Shown here piece by piece: positions 8,137 through 15,237 of a DNA stretch of 64,000 bases. Positions within the stretch are counted from its first letter, which is position 1; the number at the start of each line of letters is the position of its first letter. The position numbers were made by a program, and so were the translations under genes. The DNA lies in NCBI GenBank assembly GCA_965248915.1, contig OZ252216.1:3472001-3536000 (forward strand). Reading direction: 5' to 3'. The notes under the pieces were generated by a model. It searched no databases and was not told the origin of the DNA. It was given only the letters and a program-made list of their open reading frames with translations. The stretch comes from CBDFLA01 sp965248915 (GTDB lineage: Bacteria > Pseudomonadota > Alphaproteobacteria > M2410).

Positions 8137-10089
8137 TTATTGGCACGCCAAACACTCGTCGTAATCGGTTTGACCACCGTCGGCGGCGACCAACAAAGCT
8201 TCCGCAGCACGCGCATTTGCAGCGTTCTTATCACTGCCGGCAAAGCCCGCGCGCTGCACCGATTTGGAGCGACAATAGTAAAGGCTCTTCACGCCTTTTT
8301 CCCATGCGGTCCAGTGCAACATCAGCAAGTCCCACTTGTCGATATCACCAGGCAAGAACAGGTTGATCGACTGACCTTGGCAGACAAAGGGTGAGCGATC
8401 CGCGGCAAATTCAATGACCCAGCGTTGGTCAATTTCAAAGGCGGTCTTAAACGTGTCTTTCTCATCTTGGCTCAGACAATCCAGATGTTGCACCGAGCCT
8501 TCATGCTCGAGGATTGAGGTCCAAACTTCCTGGGTGTTCTGACCCTTAGCTTCGAGAATTTTGAGGAGGTGGCGGTTCTTAATCGTGGCTGATCCAGAAA
8601 GCGTCTTGTGCGTGAATACATTGGCCGGGATCGGTTCAATGCAAGGGCTGACACCACCGCAAATGGTGGAAATGGAAGCCGTCGGCGCAATCGCCATCTT
8701 GTGTGAGAAGCGGGCCATCATGCCGCGGTCCGCTGCGTCCGGGCACGGTCCGCGATCTTGTGCCAAGACGAGAGAGGCTTTGTCCGCCCCCTGACGAATG
8801 TGCTTGAACAGCCTCATATTCCATGACTTTGCCATCGCGCTTTCAAACGGAATGCCTTGTCCTTGCAAGAAGGAGTGAAAGCCCATGAGCCCCAGCCCCA
8901 CGGAGCGCTCACGCATTGCAGAATATTTGGCCCGCGCCATGGAGTCTGGCGCCCGGTCGATAAAATCCTGCAGCACATTGTCGAGGAACCGCATGATGTC
9001 CTCGATAAACTGTGGCTCCGTGGACCATTCCCAGTACTTCTCTGCATTGACGGATGACAGGCAGCAAACAGCGGTGCGTTCTTCTCCGAGATGGTCTTTG
9101 CCCGTGTGCAACATGATTTCGCTGCACAGATTTGACGTCGACACTTTCAGACCGAGTTGTCGTTGGTGTGCGGCCATTTGACGGTTCACCGTGTCAGAGA
9201 ACACGAGATAGGGCTCGCCGGTCTGTAGTCTGATTTCGAGAATCTTTTGCCACAGGGTGCGCGCATCCACGTGCCGGATAACTTCCTGGGTCTTCGGGGA
9301 GAGGAGCGCAAATTCGCGACCGTCGCGCACCGCTTCCATGAACTCATCCGTGATATTCAGGCCGTGATGCAGGTTCAAGCTCTTGCGATTGAAGTCGCCA
9401 GAAGGCTTGCGGATCTCAAGGAATTCCTCGATTTCTGGGTGATGCACGTCGAGATAAACCGCCGCCGATCCGCGCCGAAGCGAGCCTTGGCTAATGGCCA
9501 AAGTGAGGGAATCCATCACCCTCACGAAAGGGATGATGCCACTCGTCTGGCCGGAGTCTTTGACCTTCTCGCCGATGGAGCGCACGCCGCCCCAATAGGT
9601 GCCAATGCCGCCGCCGTTTGACGCGAGCCAAACGTTTTCGTTCCAAGTATTCACGATGCCGTCGAGATTATCTTCGACGGAATTTAAAAAGCACGAGATA
9701 GGCAAGCCGCGTTCCGTTCCACCGTTTGAGAGAATGGGCGTCGCGGGCATGAACCAATGTTGGGAGACATAGTCGTAGACGCGCTGCGCATGGTCATCAT
9801 CATCGCAAAACGCAAACGCCACCCGCGCGAACATGTCTTGATAGGATTCACCAGGAAGCAGGTAACGGTCTTTTAGGGTGACCTTGCCAAATTCAGTGAG
9901 CAGCGCGTCGCGACTTCGGTCAACGGTGACCGGATTTCGGACCACCTCGAGCGGGGGTCGGTCTGTCTTAGGTTCTGATGCGATGTCCCGTTGGGTCTCC
10001 GGGGTGCCGCGACCATTTACTTTTTGAACCTGTTCGCGTGATGTGGCTTCAAACGCCGCCATAAGTCTGCTCTCCCTGTCTCGTGCCAT
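8137..10089 (-). CDS. nrdA: Ribonucleoside-diphosphate reductase class I, alpha subunit
   Basis: The 650-residue protein is the catalytic large subunit. Recognisable segments are ATPILSNGGTERGLPISCFLNS with an active-site cysteine, LWQKILEIRLQTGEPYLVFSD, NLCSEIMLHTGKD and MAIAPTASISTICGG. The C-terminal redox pair is in YDECLACQ (C646 and C649), which re-reduces the active site through thioredoxin or glutaredoxin. No N-terminal ATP-cone is visible in the ~60 residues before the catalytic domain, so overall-activity control by dATP may be absent. The start is either the ATG used here or the ATG nine codons later (10062), which follows GGGAG. NrdR-box-like sites lie about 200 bases upstream. 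Confidence 0.93.
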   Translation of the reverse strand: MARDRESRLMAAFEATSREQVQKVNGRGTPETQRDIASEPKTDRPPLEVVRNPVTVDRSRDALLTEFGKVTLKDRYLLPGESYQDMFARVAFAFCDDDDHAQRVYDYVSQHWFMPATPILSNGGTERGLPISCFLNSVEDNLDGIVNTWNENVWLASNGGGIGTYWGGVRSIGEKVKDSGQTSGIIPFVRVMDSLTLAISQGSLRRGSAAVYLDVHHPEIEEFLEIRKPSGDFNRKSLNLHHGLNITDEFMEAVRDGREFALLSPKTQEVIRHVDARTLWQKILEIRLQTGEPYLVFSDTVNRQMAAHQRQLGLKVSTSNLCSEIMLHTGKDHLGEERTAVCCLSSVNAEKYWEWSTEPQFIEDIMRFLDNVLQDFIDRAPDSMARAKYSAMRERSVGLGLMGFHSFLQGQGIPFESAMAKSWNMRLFKHIRQGADKASLVLAQDRGPCPDAADRGMMARFSHKMAIAPTASISTICGGVSPCIEPIPANVFTHKTLSGSATIKNRHLLKILEAKGQNTQEVWTSILEHEGSVQHLDCLSQDEKDTFKTAFEIDQRWVIEFAADRSPFVCQGQSINLFLPGDIDKWDLLMLHWTAWEKGVKSLYYCRSKSVQRAGFAGSDKNAANARAAEALLVAADGGQTDYDECLACQ

Positions 10090-10288
10090 TGACCTGTTTC
10101 AAGCGCAAACGGACCCTGAAGCGCGGACATAGAGACCCCACTGTCGCGAAGGCATTTTTCCTTCGCGGACCCAAATTTCGTTTTGTTGTATGAGAGTTTC
10201 GTTTGAGCCTAAACGCTGAGCCCTCGGCCGCCCGAAACTCGGTTACTTTTGATGTCACCCCAGATCAAGTGCCATCAGAGAACCGTTG

Positions 10289-10304
10289 CACAAAATATAG
10301 TGTC
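10289..10304 (-). promoter_or_regulatory. NrdR box-like site 1
   Basis: On the minus strand the sequence GACACTATATTTTGTG closely matches the NrdR operator consensus acaCwAtATaTwGtgt. NrdR is the ATP/dATP-sensing repressor of ribonucleotide reductase genes. The site lies about 200 bases before nrdA on the same strand. The match is by eye only. Confidence 0.6.
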
Positions 10305-10332
10305 TCTGATCGGGGGCACCGTCAACAGAAGA

Positions 10333-10348
10333 TGCACTAGATTTTGAA
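10333..10348 (-). promoter_or_regulatory. NrdR box-like site 2
   Basis: TGCACTAGATTTTGAA resembles the NrdR consensus with two or three differences. Its centre is about 44 bases from that of site 1, close to four helical turns; paired NrdR boxes usually sit an integral number of turns apart. This weaker site gains support mainly from its spacing to the stronger one. Confidence 0.4.
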
Positions 10349-10493
10349 GTTTTTAGAAAACTATCCACAACATCTATGGTTTGTGCCGGGTCTGAGTCGA
10401 GGCTCTTTTTCTTTATGGAAAGCCATCTCGCTCAGAGCGCTAAGCCTGGATCATTGATCCCGCCAAACCCGATCCATGCACTCAATTGATTCG

Positions 10494-12107
10494 TCACTTC
10501 GGCCCAAGAAACCCAAAGCCAAAGGGTCCGAGCGAAAGCTCATTCGGGCTGCCACCTGGGAAGGCCGTAGCGTGAGAGGGAGATCCTGGCAAGTGCTCAA
10601 GCCTGTCTGGCAAGGCTAAGACGCAAGGGTTGGCCAAGGTATTGACCGCGAAATAGATCTTATCGCCGTCAAGCTCACGCCAACCAAACACTGTGCCAGC
10701 GGGACTGGCAACAAAACCTATGGATCCGCCAAGCAGAGACGGCGTTTTTTGCCGCCACGCCACAAGAGCGCGGGTTCGGTGGAGAGCTGAGTGCGGGTCG
10801 TCTTCTTGGGCATCAACCGCCAGGTCTTGATGTTCGAGAGGCACGGGCAACCAAGGTTGGGCTCTACTAAATCCGCCATGTTGTTTGTCTTTTTCCCAGG
10901 GCATGGGTGTTCGGCATCCGTCCCGGCCCTTGTTGTCTGGGTAGAAGGTGAGCCCCACAGGATCGCGAAGGTCTTCAAAAGCCAAGTCAGCCTCCGGCAA
11001 TCCCAGCTCTTCTCCTTGATAGAGAAATATCGTGCCTGGGAGCGAGAGAAGCAGCGCATTTATCGCCACAGCGAGTTCATTGCTTGCCTCAACTCCGCCC
11101 CAGCGCGTCCGCGCCCGAATAACATCGTGATTGGAGAAAGACCAAGAGGGCCACCCGTTCTCGGAACGAGACTGGAATCCTTCGACAGCCGGTCCGATTT
11201 GGTTTGCTTTTATGCCTGGTCGCAAGAATGCAAAGGAGTAGCAAGTGTGCAATGGCCCCGGCCCATTGGTGTAAGCATCCATGATGGTTAGCGGATCGTC
11301 GTCACCGACCTCGCCGACAATGAATCGTGCATCGAACGCGTCTGTCAGAGCACGCAATCGCTTGTGAAAGTCGATGGTTTCAGGTCGCGATTTGTCGAAC
11401 TCATGCGTCTGCATGGCGTATGGATTGCCACCGTGCCGTGACGGGTCATCCAATGGCTTAGGCGGATTGTCTCGCAGGTCTTTGTCGTGGAAATAGTAAT
11501 TACAGACATCAAGGCGAAAGCCATCGACCCCGCGTTCCAACCAAAACCGACATTGGTTGAGAAGCGCATCTTGAACCGCGTCGCACCAAAAATTGAGATC
11601 CGGCTGCTCCTTCAAGAAATTGTGCAGGTAGTACTGTCGCCGCCTCGGTTCCCATTCCCACGCGCCGCCGCCAAAAACCGAGAGCCAGTTATTGGGAGGT
11701 CCACCATCGGATTTGGCATCTGCCCACACATACCAATCTGCTTTGGCATTGTCTCGGGACGCGCAGGACTCCGTAAACCAGGCGTGTTGATCCGACGAAT
11801 GCGACAACACCATATCGATGACGACTTTGAGGCCGAGTTCGTGGGTTTTCGCAACGAGCGCATCGAAGTCAGCCAGCGTTCCTAACATTGGATCCACATC
11901 GCAGTAGTTCGCGACGTCGTAGCCGTAGTCTTTCATCGGCGAGGTGAAGAAGGGTGAGATCCAAACCCCATCAACATTGAGACTGGCCACATAGTCTAGC
12001 TTATCCGTGATGCCCTTGAGATCACCAATCCCGTCGCCATTCGCGTCGCAAAAACTCCGCGGATAGATCTGATAGATCGTCGCGCCTTTCCACCAGTTTG
12101 ATGTCAT
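10494..12107 (-). CDS. GH13 alpha-glucosidase (oligo-1,6-glucosidase-like)
   Basis: The 537-residue cytoplasmic-type GH13 enzyme starts WWKGATIYQIYPRSF. Catalytic residues are D200 (GFRLDVCNYY, nucleophile), E266 (FIVGEVGDD, acid/base) and D328 (SFSNHDV, transition-state stabiliser), with the subfamily motif QPDLNFW. V201 after the nucleophile is, by analogy with studied enzymes, the residue found in alpha-1,6-acting members, whereas Thr or Ala marks alpha-1,4 preference; this is inference. The start was placed at the ATG with AAGGAAG upstream rather than 18 codons earlier. The gene stands alone, with no transporter or regulator next to it. Confidence 0.88.
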   Translation of the reverse strand: MTSNWWKGATIYQIYPRSFCDANGDGIGDLKGITDKLDYVASLNVDGVWISPFFTSPMKDYGYDVANYCDVDPMLGTLADFDALVAKTHELGLKVVIDMVLSHSSDQHAWFTESCASRDNAKADWYVWADAKSDGGPPNNWLSVFGGGAWEWEPRRRQYYLHNFLKEQPDLNFWCDAVQDALLNQCRFWLERGVDGFRLDVCNYYFHDKDLRDNPPKPLDDPSRHGGNPYAMQTHEFDKSRPETIDFHKRLRALTDAFDARFIVGEVGDDDPLTIMDAYTNGPGPLHTCYSFAFLRPGIKANQIGPAVEGFQSRSENGWPSWSFSNHDVIRARTRWGGVEASNELAVAINALLLSLPGTIFLYQGEELGLPEADLAFEDLRDPVGLTFYPDNKGRDGCRTPMPWEKDKQHGGFSRAQPWLPVPLEHQDLAVDAQEDDPHSALHRTRALVAWRQKTPSLLGGSIGFVASPAGTVFGWRELDGDKIYFAVNTLANPCVLALPDRLEHLPGSPSHATAFPGGSPNELSLGPFGFGFLGPK

Positions 12108-12216
12108 GTGTTCTTCCTTCAACGCTTTATCAAGCCGCACTCTCATCCATGCCGCAAGCAAAATGGGAGGTGCGCCAGCCTCTAACCTATATCTATCAAC
12201 AATTTGAAATACTAAT

Positions 12217-12231
12217 TTAACCCACCTCTAA
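12217..12231 (+). promoter_or_regulatory. CtrA-like half-consensus upstream of the Asn-Lys pilin
   Basis: TTAA-N7-CTAA differs by one base from the alphaproteobacterial CtrA consensus TTAA-N7-TTAA. CtrA controls pilin genes in Caulobacter. The site lies about 105 bases before the pilin start. One-mismatch matches are common in AT-rich spacers, so this is a weak call. Confidence 0.25.
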
Positions 12232-12290
12232 CCGACTTTGTGATCTTATCACTTACATCGAGATTTGTTTTTGGCAAGTGAGTGCATCGA

Positions 12291-12321
12291 CAGCTTGGGG
12301 CAAGCTGCGGGGCCTTTTTTT
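12291..12321 (+). terminator. Hairpin plus T-run just upstream of the Asn-Lys pilin
   Basis: CAGCTT (12291-12296) pairs with AAGCTG (12302-12307) around GGGGC, and CGGGGCC then a run of seven T follows. It has the form of an intrinsic terminator on the plus strand. There is no plus-strand gene before it, and the pilin start is only 15 bases further on, so it may be a leader attenuator or the end of an unannotated short RNA. Confidence 0.35.
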
Positions 12322-12335
12322 AGTCGGGGTTGAGT

Positions 12336-12686
12336 ATGTTGTTTCGGTTTTTGAGGCGCTTTCGCAAAGACAAAAAGGGTTTGGCCGCAATTGAATACGC
12401 GATGATCGCATCTGGCATCGCATTGGGCGTTTCCGGGGCGGTTGTGTCATTGGGCGATGATGTCAATTCGAATTTTGAGAAGTCCGCAGGCGCATTGGCC
12501 GGCGCTGGTGATGACAGCGGTGCAGGGGATGCGTCCGGTGGTGGTAACGGGGACGCCAAAGGCAACAACAAAAACAAGAACAAAAACAAAAACAAGAACA
12601 AGAACAAAAACAAGAACAAGAACAAGAACAAGAATAAGAATAAGAATAAGAACAAAGGTAAGAAAAAGGGCGGCGGCAAAGGCTAG
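12336..12686 (+). CDS. Flp-type pilin with a 15x Asn-Lys repeat tail
   Basis: The 116-residue protein has a basic leader, a prepilin-peptidase site after G15 with Glu at +5 (GLAAIEYAMIAS), and one hydrophobic helix to about residue 40, as in Flp/Tad pilins. Residues about 50-75 are Gly/Ala/Asp-rich. From 12567 to 12656 the DNA is 15 six-base units AAC/T-AAA/G encoding Asn-Lys 15 times, ending in GKKKGGGKG. The tail would be strongly cationic and disordered. Typical Flp pilins end soon after the helix. A TTG two codons upstream is an alternative start. It lies 5 kb before the Tad locus. Role unknown: perhaps a minor pilin, adhesin, or binder of DNA or anionic surfaces. Confidence 0.75.
   Translation: MLFRFLRRFRKDKKGLAAIEYAMIASGIALGVSGAVVSLGDDVNSNFEKSAGALAGAGDDSGAGDASGGGNGDAKGNNKNKNKNKNKNKNKNKNKNKNKNKNKNKNKGKKKGGGKG
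12567..12656 (+). repeat. 15-copy hexanucleotide tandem repeat AAYAAR
   Basis: Fifteen consecutive six-base units (AAC or AAT, then AAA or AAG) lie in frame within the pilin gene. Because the unit is a multiple of three, copy-number change would alter tail length without shifting the frame. Synonymous variation between units (three AAT units, mixed AAA/AAG) shows the array is not freshly expanded. Confidence 0.9.
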
Positions 12687-12717
12687 TCCTGACAAGGAAT
12701 TCGTGAATTTGAGACAT

Positions 12718-12749
12718 GGCGGCGTCCCAAAAAAGGGGGGCCGCCTTTC
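12718..12749 (+). terminator. Intrinsic terminator after the Asn-Lys pilin
   Basis: GGCGGCGTCCC (12718-12728) and GGGGGGCCGCC (12735-12745) form a GC-rich stem with one mismatch and one G-T pair around an A-rich loop, followed by TTTCTT. It lies 32 bases after the pilin stop and fits termination of that monocistronic gene. Confidence 0.7.
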
Positions 12750-12925
12750 TTATGCCCGCCGATGGTTGGTCTATCAAAGTTGAGTGGAGACACAGGCCCC
12801 ATATTGTCTTCAAGTATTATATAGAAGGGGTCAATTCACCCTTGCGAATCAGCCACAATTTTTGCCTATTGTAAGAGCGGCTGAACCTTGAGTGAGGGGT
12901 CGCCAGAGAAAGGCAATCCGATACG

Positions 12926-13648
12926 ATGAAGAATGTAGCGCGCTCGATCACAGATGCTCTACGTGATCTTGCGCCCATTATCCTCGTAATAGCGTTTTTT
13001 CAAATTGTTGTGCTTCAGCAACCTTTTCCAGACCCCGGGCGCATTTTGGTTGGCCTAGTCGCCGTTGTCCTTGGCCTTGCGCTCTTTATTCAAGGGTTGG
13101 AACTCAGTCTTTTCCCGGTTGGTGAAAACCTGGCAACAGCCTTTGCTAAGAACGGAAATGTATTGTGGATATTGCTCTTTGCTTTTGCCCTGGGTTTTGG
13201 CACCACGGTGGCCGAACCGGCCCTCATTGCGGTATCAGGTGAGGCCGCCCGCATCAAGGCCGAAGCGGGTTTTGTCGAAGCGACCAAATCTGCTCAAAAT
13301 GCCTACGCTTTGGGATTGCGATTGACGGTTGCGGTGTCTGTCGGATTGGCGCTTGTCGTGGGCGTATTGCGGATATTGAAAGCCTGGCCGATCCATCTCA
13401 TCATCATTGGAGGCTACTTGACGATTGTGCTGCTTACCCAGTTTGCGCCGAAGGAAATCATCGGGGTGGCCTATGACTCCGGTGGTGTCACCACATCGAC
13501 GATTACGGTCCCTTTGGTTACAGCGTTGGGGATAGGCCTGTCGACAGTCATTCGGGGCCGCAATCCGCTCGTTGACGGGTTTGGACTTATTGCCTTTGCG
13601 AGCCTTTTCCCGATCGCTTTCGTTTTGCTTTACGGCATGGTGGTTTGA
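12926..13648 (+). CDS. DUF1538 membrane protein, UmpA-like
   Basis: The 240-residue protein has about seven hydrophobic helices. The family signature FGTTVAEPALIAVSGEA and a second motif YDSGGVTTSTITVPLVTALGIGL are both clear. The same two motifs occur in the next gene, so the pair are paralogues likely acting as a heteromer. In Halomonas a DUF1538 pair (UmpAB) was reported as a two-component Na+(Li+,K+)/H+ antiporter; whether this pair has the same activity is inference. It is the first gene of a tight four-gene operon whose last two members are nucleotide-sensor-type proteins. Confidence 0.8.
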   Translation: MKNVARSITDALRDLAPIILVIAFFQIVVLQQPFPDPGRILVGLVAVVLGLALFIQGLELSLFPVGENLATAFAKNGNVLWILLFAFALGFGTTVAEPALIAVSGEAARIKAEAGFVEATKSAQNAYALGLRLTVAVSVGLALVVGVLRILKAWPIHLIIIGGYLTIVLLTQFAPKEIIGVAYDSGGVTTSTITVPLVTALGIGLSTVIRGRNPLVDGFGLIAFASLFPIAFVLLYGMVV

Positions 13649-13651
13649 GCG

Positions 13652-14470
13652 ATGGTCGATTTCTTGTCACACATCGTTCAAGTCTTCGCGTCGACAATAC
13701 GGGACGTCCTGCCCATAGGTCTGTTGCTCGTCTTCTTTCACGTCTTTGTGCTGCGCCAGTCGATCCCCAACCTCAAACGCTCGCTGGTTGGGTTCGGTTA
13801 TGTGATCGCAGGCTTGGCTCTTTTTCTTGTTGGACTGGAAGAGGCACTTTTTCCGCTTGGCGAAATGATGGCTGTGCAACTTACTGACGCAAGCTTTCTG
13901 GGGGCGGCCGCAGATGAAGCGACCGACATCCCGTGGTGGCGATACTATTGGATCTATATATTTGCGGCCGCGATTGGCTTTTCCACAACGGTTGCGGAGC
14001 CTGCCCTCATCGCCGTCTCTCTAAAAGCAAACGAAGCCTCCGGCGGCGCGTTGAGTTCGTGGGGACTGCGGATCGCCGTCGCTATTGGTGTGTCCATTAG
14101 CATCGCCCTTGGGGCGTTTCGCATTGTCACAGGGACTCCTCTCGCGATCTACATGGTCATTGGATACTTAATCGTGGTTGTCCAAACCTACTTTGCACCG
14201 AAGATGATTGTTCCGCTCGCTTATGACAGCGGTGGAGTTACCACGTCGACCGTAACCGTCCCCCTGGTGACGGCGCTTGGCCTAGGTTTGGCCTCCACGG
14301 TTCCTGGTCGCAGCCCCTTGATTGACGGCTTCGGCCTTATCGCCCTTGCAAGCCTCTTTCCGATGATCACCGTGATGGGGTACGCTCAGTTGTCACAGCG
14401 ACGAAATCGCAAATCTGTGCCAGAAGTCGACGCGGATGCCGTCGTGACGAAGATGAAGGAAGACCAATGA
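13652..14470 (+). CDS. DUF1538 membrane protein, UmpB-like
   Basis: The 272-residue protein is a paralogue of the previous gene, sharing FSTTVAEPALIAVSLKANEA and YDSGGVTTSTVTVPLVTALGLG, with an extra loop near residue 90 (ADEATDIPWW) and a charged C-terminal tail. It starts three bases after the UmpA stop and its stop overlaps the next start as ATGA, so translation is coupled. The partner arrangement matches reported DUF1538 pairs. It probably forms a membrane ion-transport complex with the preceding product. Confidence 0.8.
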   Translation: MVDFLSHIVQVFASTIRDVLPIGLLLVFFHVFVLRQSIPNLKRSLVGFGYVIAGLALFLVGLEEALFPLGEMMAVQLTDASFLGAAADEATDIPWWRYYWIYIFAAAIGFSTTVAEPALIAVSLKANEASGGALSSWGLRIAVAIGVSISIALGAFRIVTGTPLAIYMVIGYLIVVVQTYFAPKMIVPLAYDSGGVTTSTVTVPLVTALGLGLASTVPGRSPLIDGFGLIALASLFPMITVMGYAQLSQRRNRKSVPEVDADAVVTKMKEDQ

Positions 14471-14817
14471 AATTCAAACTGATCATTGCGCTGGTTTCTG
14501 ACGAGCAAACTGAAAAACTGATAGAGACGGCGCGTAACATGGGTGCGACCGGAGCGACAGTAATCAAGAGTGCGCGCGGCGAGGGACTAAAACCTTCGAA
14601 GACATTCTTTGGGCTGACACTGGACGGGCAGGTGGATGCGATCCTGTTCATCGTAGAGGAACACTTGAGCCGTCAGATCCTGGAAGCAATTGGGCAGGCT
14701 GGTGATCTAAGTAACAAGTCAGGCGCGGGTGTCGCTTTCCAGCTAAATATTGAGGATGTTGTTGGTTTGGGCTCACAACTAGAAGCCATCAAGGAAGAGA
14801 TTGAGGATCAGCTATGA
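14467..14817 (+). CDS. PII-like signalling protein
   Basis: The 116-residue protein reads as a P-II/GlnB-fold protein: the first strand KFKLIIALVSDEQTEKLIETA, then a central loop region, then VDAILFIVEEHLSRQILEAI and a C-terminal segment. The T-loop lacks the tyrosine uridylylated in GlnB, so it is a PII-like member and not the nitrogen PII. Such proteins bind adenine nucleotides and usually regulate a membrane transporter encoded beside them. Its four-base overlaps with both neighbours in the DUF1538 operon support control of that transporter. Confidence 0.7.
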   Translation: MKFKLIIALVSDEQTEKLIETARNMGATGATVIKSARGEGLKPSKTFFGLTLDGQVDAILFIVEEHLSRQILEAIGQAGDLSNKSGAGVAFQLNIEDVVGLGSQLEAIKEEIEDQL

Positions 14818-15218
14818 CCAAGACTGAATATGTGCCCGTGCGTGATGTGATGACGCCGAAGGTGGAAACCATCGATGGGCTGACCACAATCACCGACGCT
14901 TTGGCACAGATGCGAACCAATCAAATCAGCTCCTTGATTGTGGAGCGCCGCGGCGAGGCGGACGAGTATGGGCTATTGACGGTCAAAGACATTGCCGAGC
15001 ACGTTATTGAACCCGATCAATCTCCGGACCGCGTCAATGCCTATGAGATCATGGACAAACCAGTTCTAAGTATCGATGCGAAAATGAACATCCGATACGC
15101 CATTCGCTTGCTAACGCGTTTCAATCTGTCTCGTGCGTTGGTATTGGATTCAGGCAAGGCCGTTGGCGTTGTCACACTGCGCGATATGGTGCTCCGCTAC
15201 ATGGAAAAAAATCACTGA
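14814..15218 (+). CDS. CBS-domain protein
   Basis: The 134-residue protein consists of two CBS motifs: VRDVMTPKVETIDGLTTI...MRTNQISSLIV and the second with EIMDKPVLSIDAKMNIRYAIRLL...ALVLDSGKAVGVVTLRDM. CBS pairs bind AMP, ATP or related ligands and gate transporters and enzymes. The start overlaps the PII-like stop by four bases. As the last gene of the DUF1538 operon it is likely a second energy or ion-strength sensor for the transporter. Confidence 0.85.
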   Translation: MTKTEYVPVRDVMTPKVETIDGLTTITDALAQMRTNQISSLIVERRGEADEYGLLTVKDIAEHVIEPDQSPDRVNAYEIMDKPVLSIDAKMNIRYAIRLLTRFNLSRALVLDSGKAVGVVTLRDMVLRYMEKNH

Positions 15219-15237
15219 CGGCCTAATGGAATCTCCC

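Larger units (their letters stand above)
10090..10493. promoter_or_regulatory. nrdA upstream region with NrdR-like boxes
   Basis: This 404-base gap between nrdA (leftward) and the 3' end of the GH13 gene contains no credible ORF. It holds two NrdR-box-like sequences, described separately, and a DnaA-box-like CTATCCACA at about 10361. These are the expected elements of an nrd promoter. The transcription start itself cannot be located by eye. Confidence 0.55.

Noticed and set aside
10361..10369. DnaA box and possible replication origin near nrdA
   Set aside because: A single approximate box without a cluster or AT-rich unwinding element does not support an origin.
12320..12679. Minus-strand ORFs made of Phe-Leu, Val-Leu or Cys-Ser repeats opposite the pilin tail
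   Set aside because: They arise from reading the hexanucleotide array backwards; no start signals or domain, while the plus strand has a full Flp leader.
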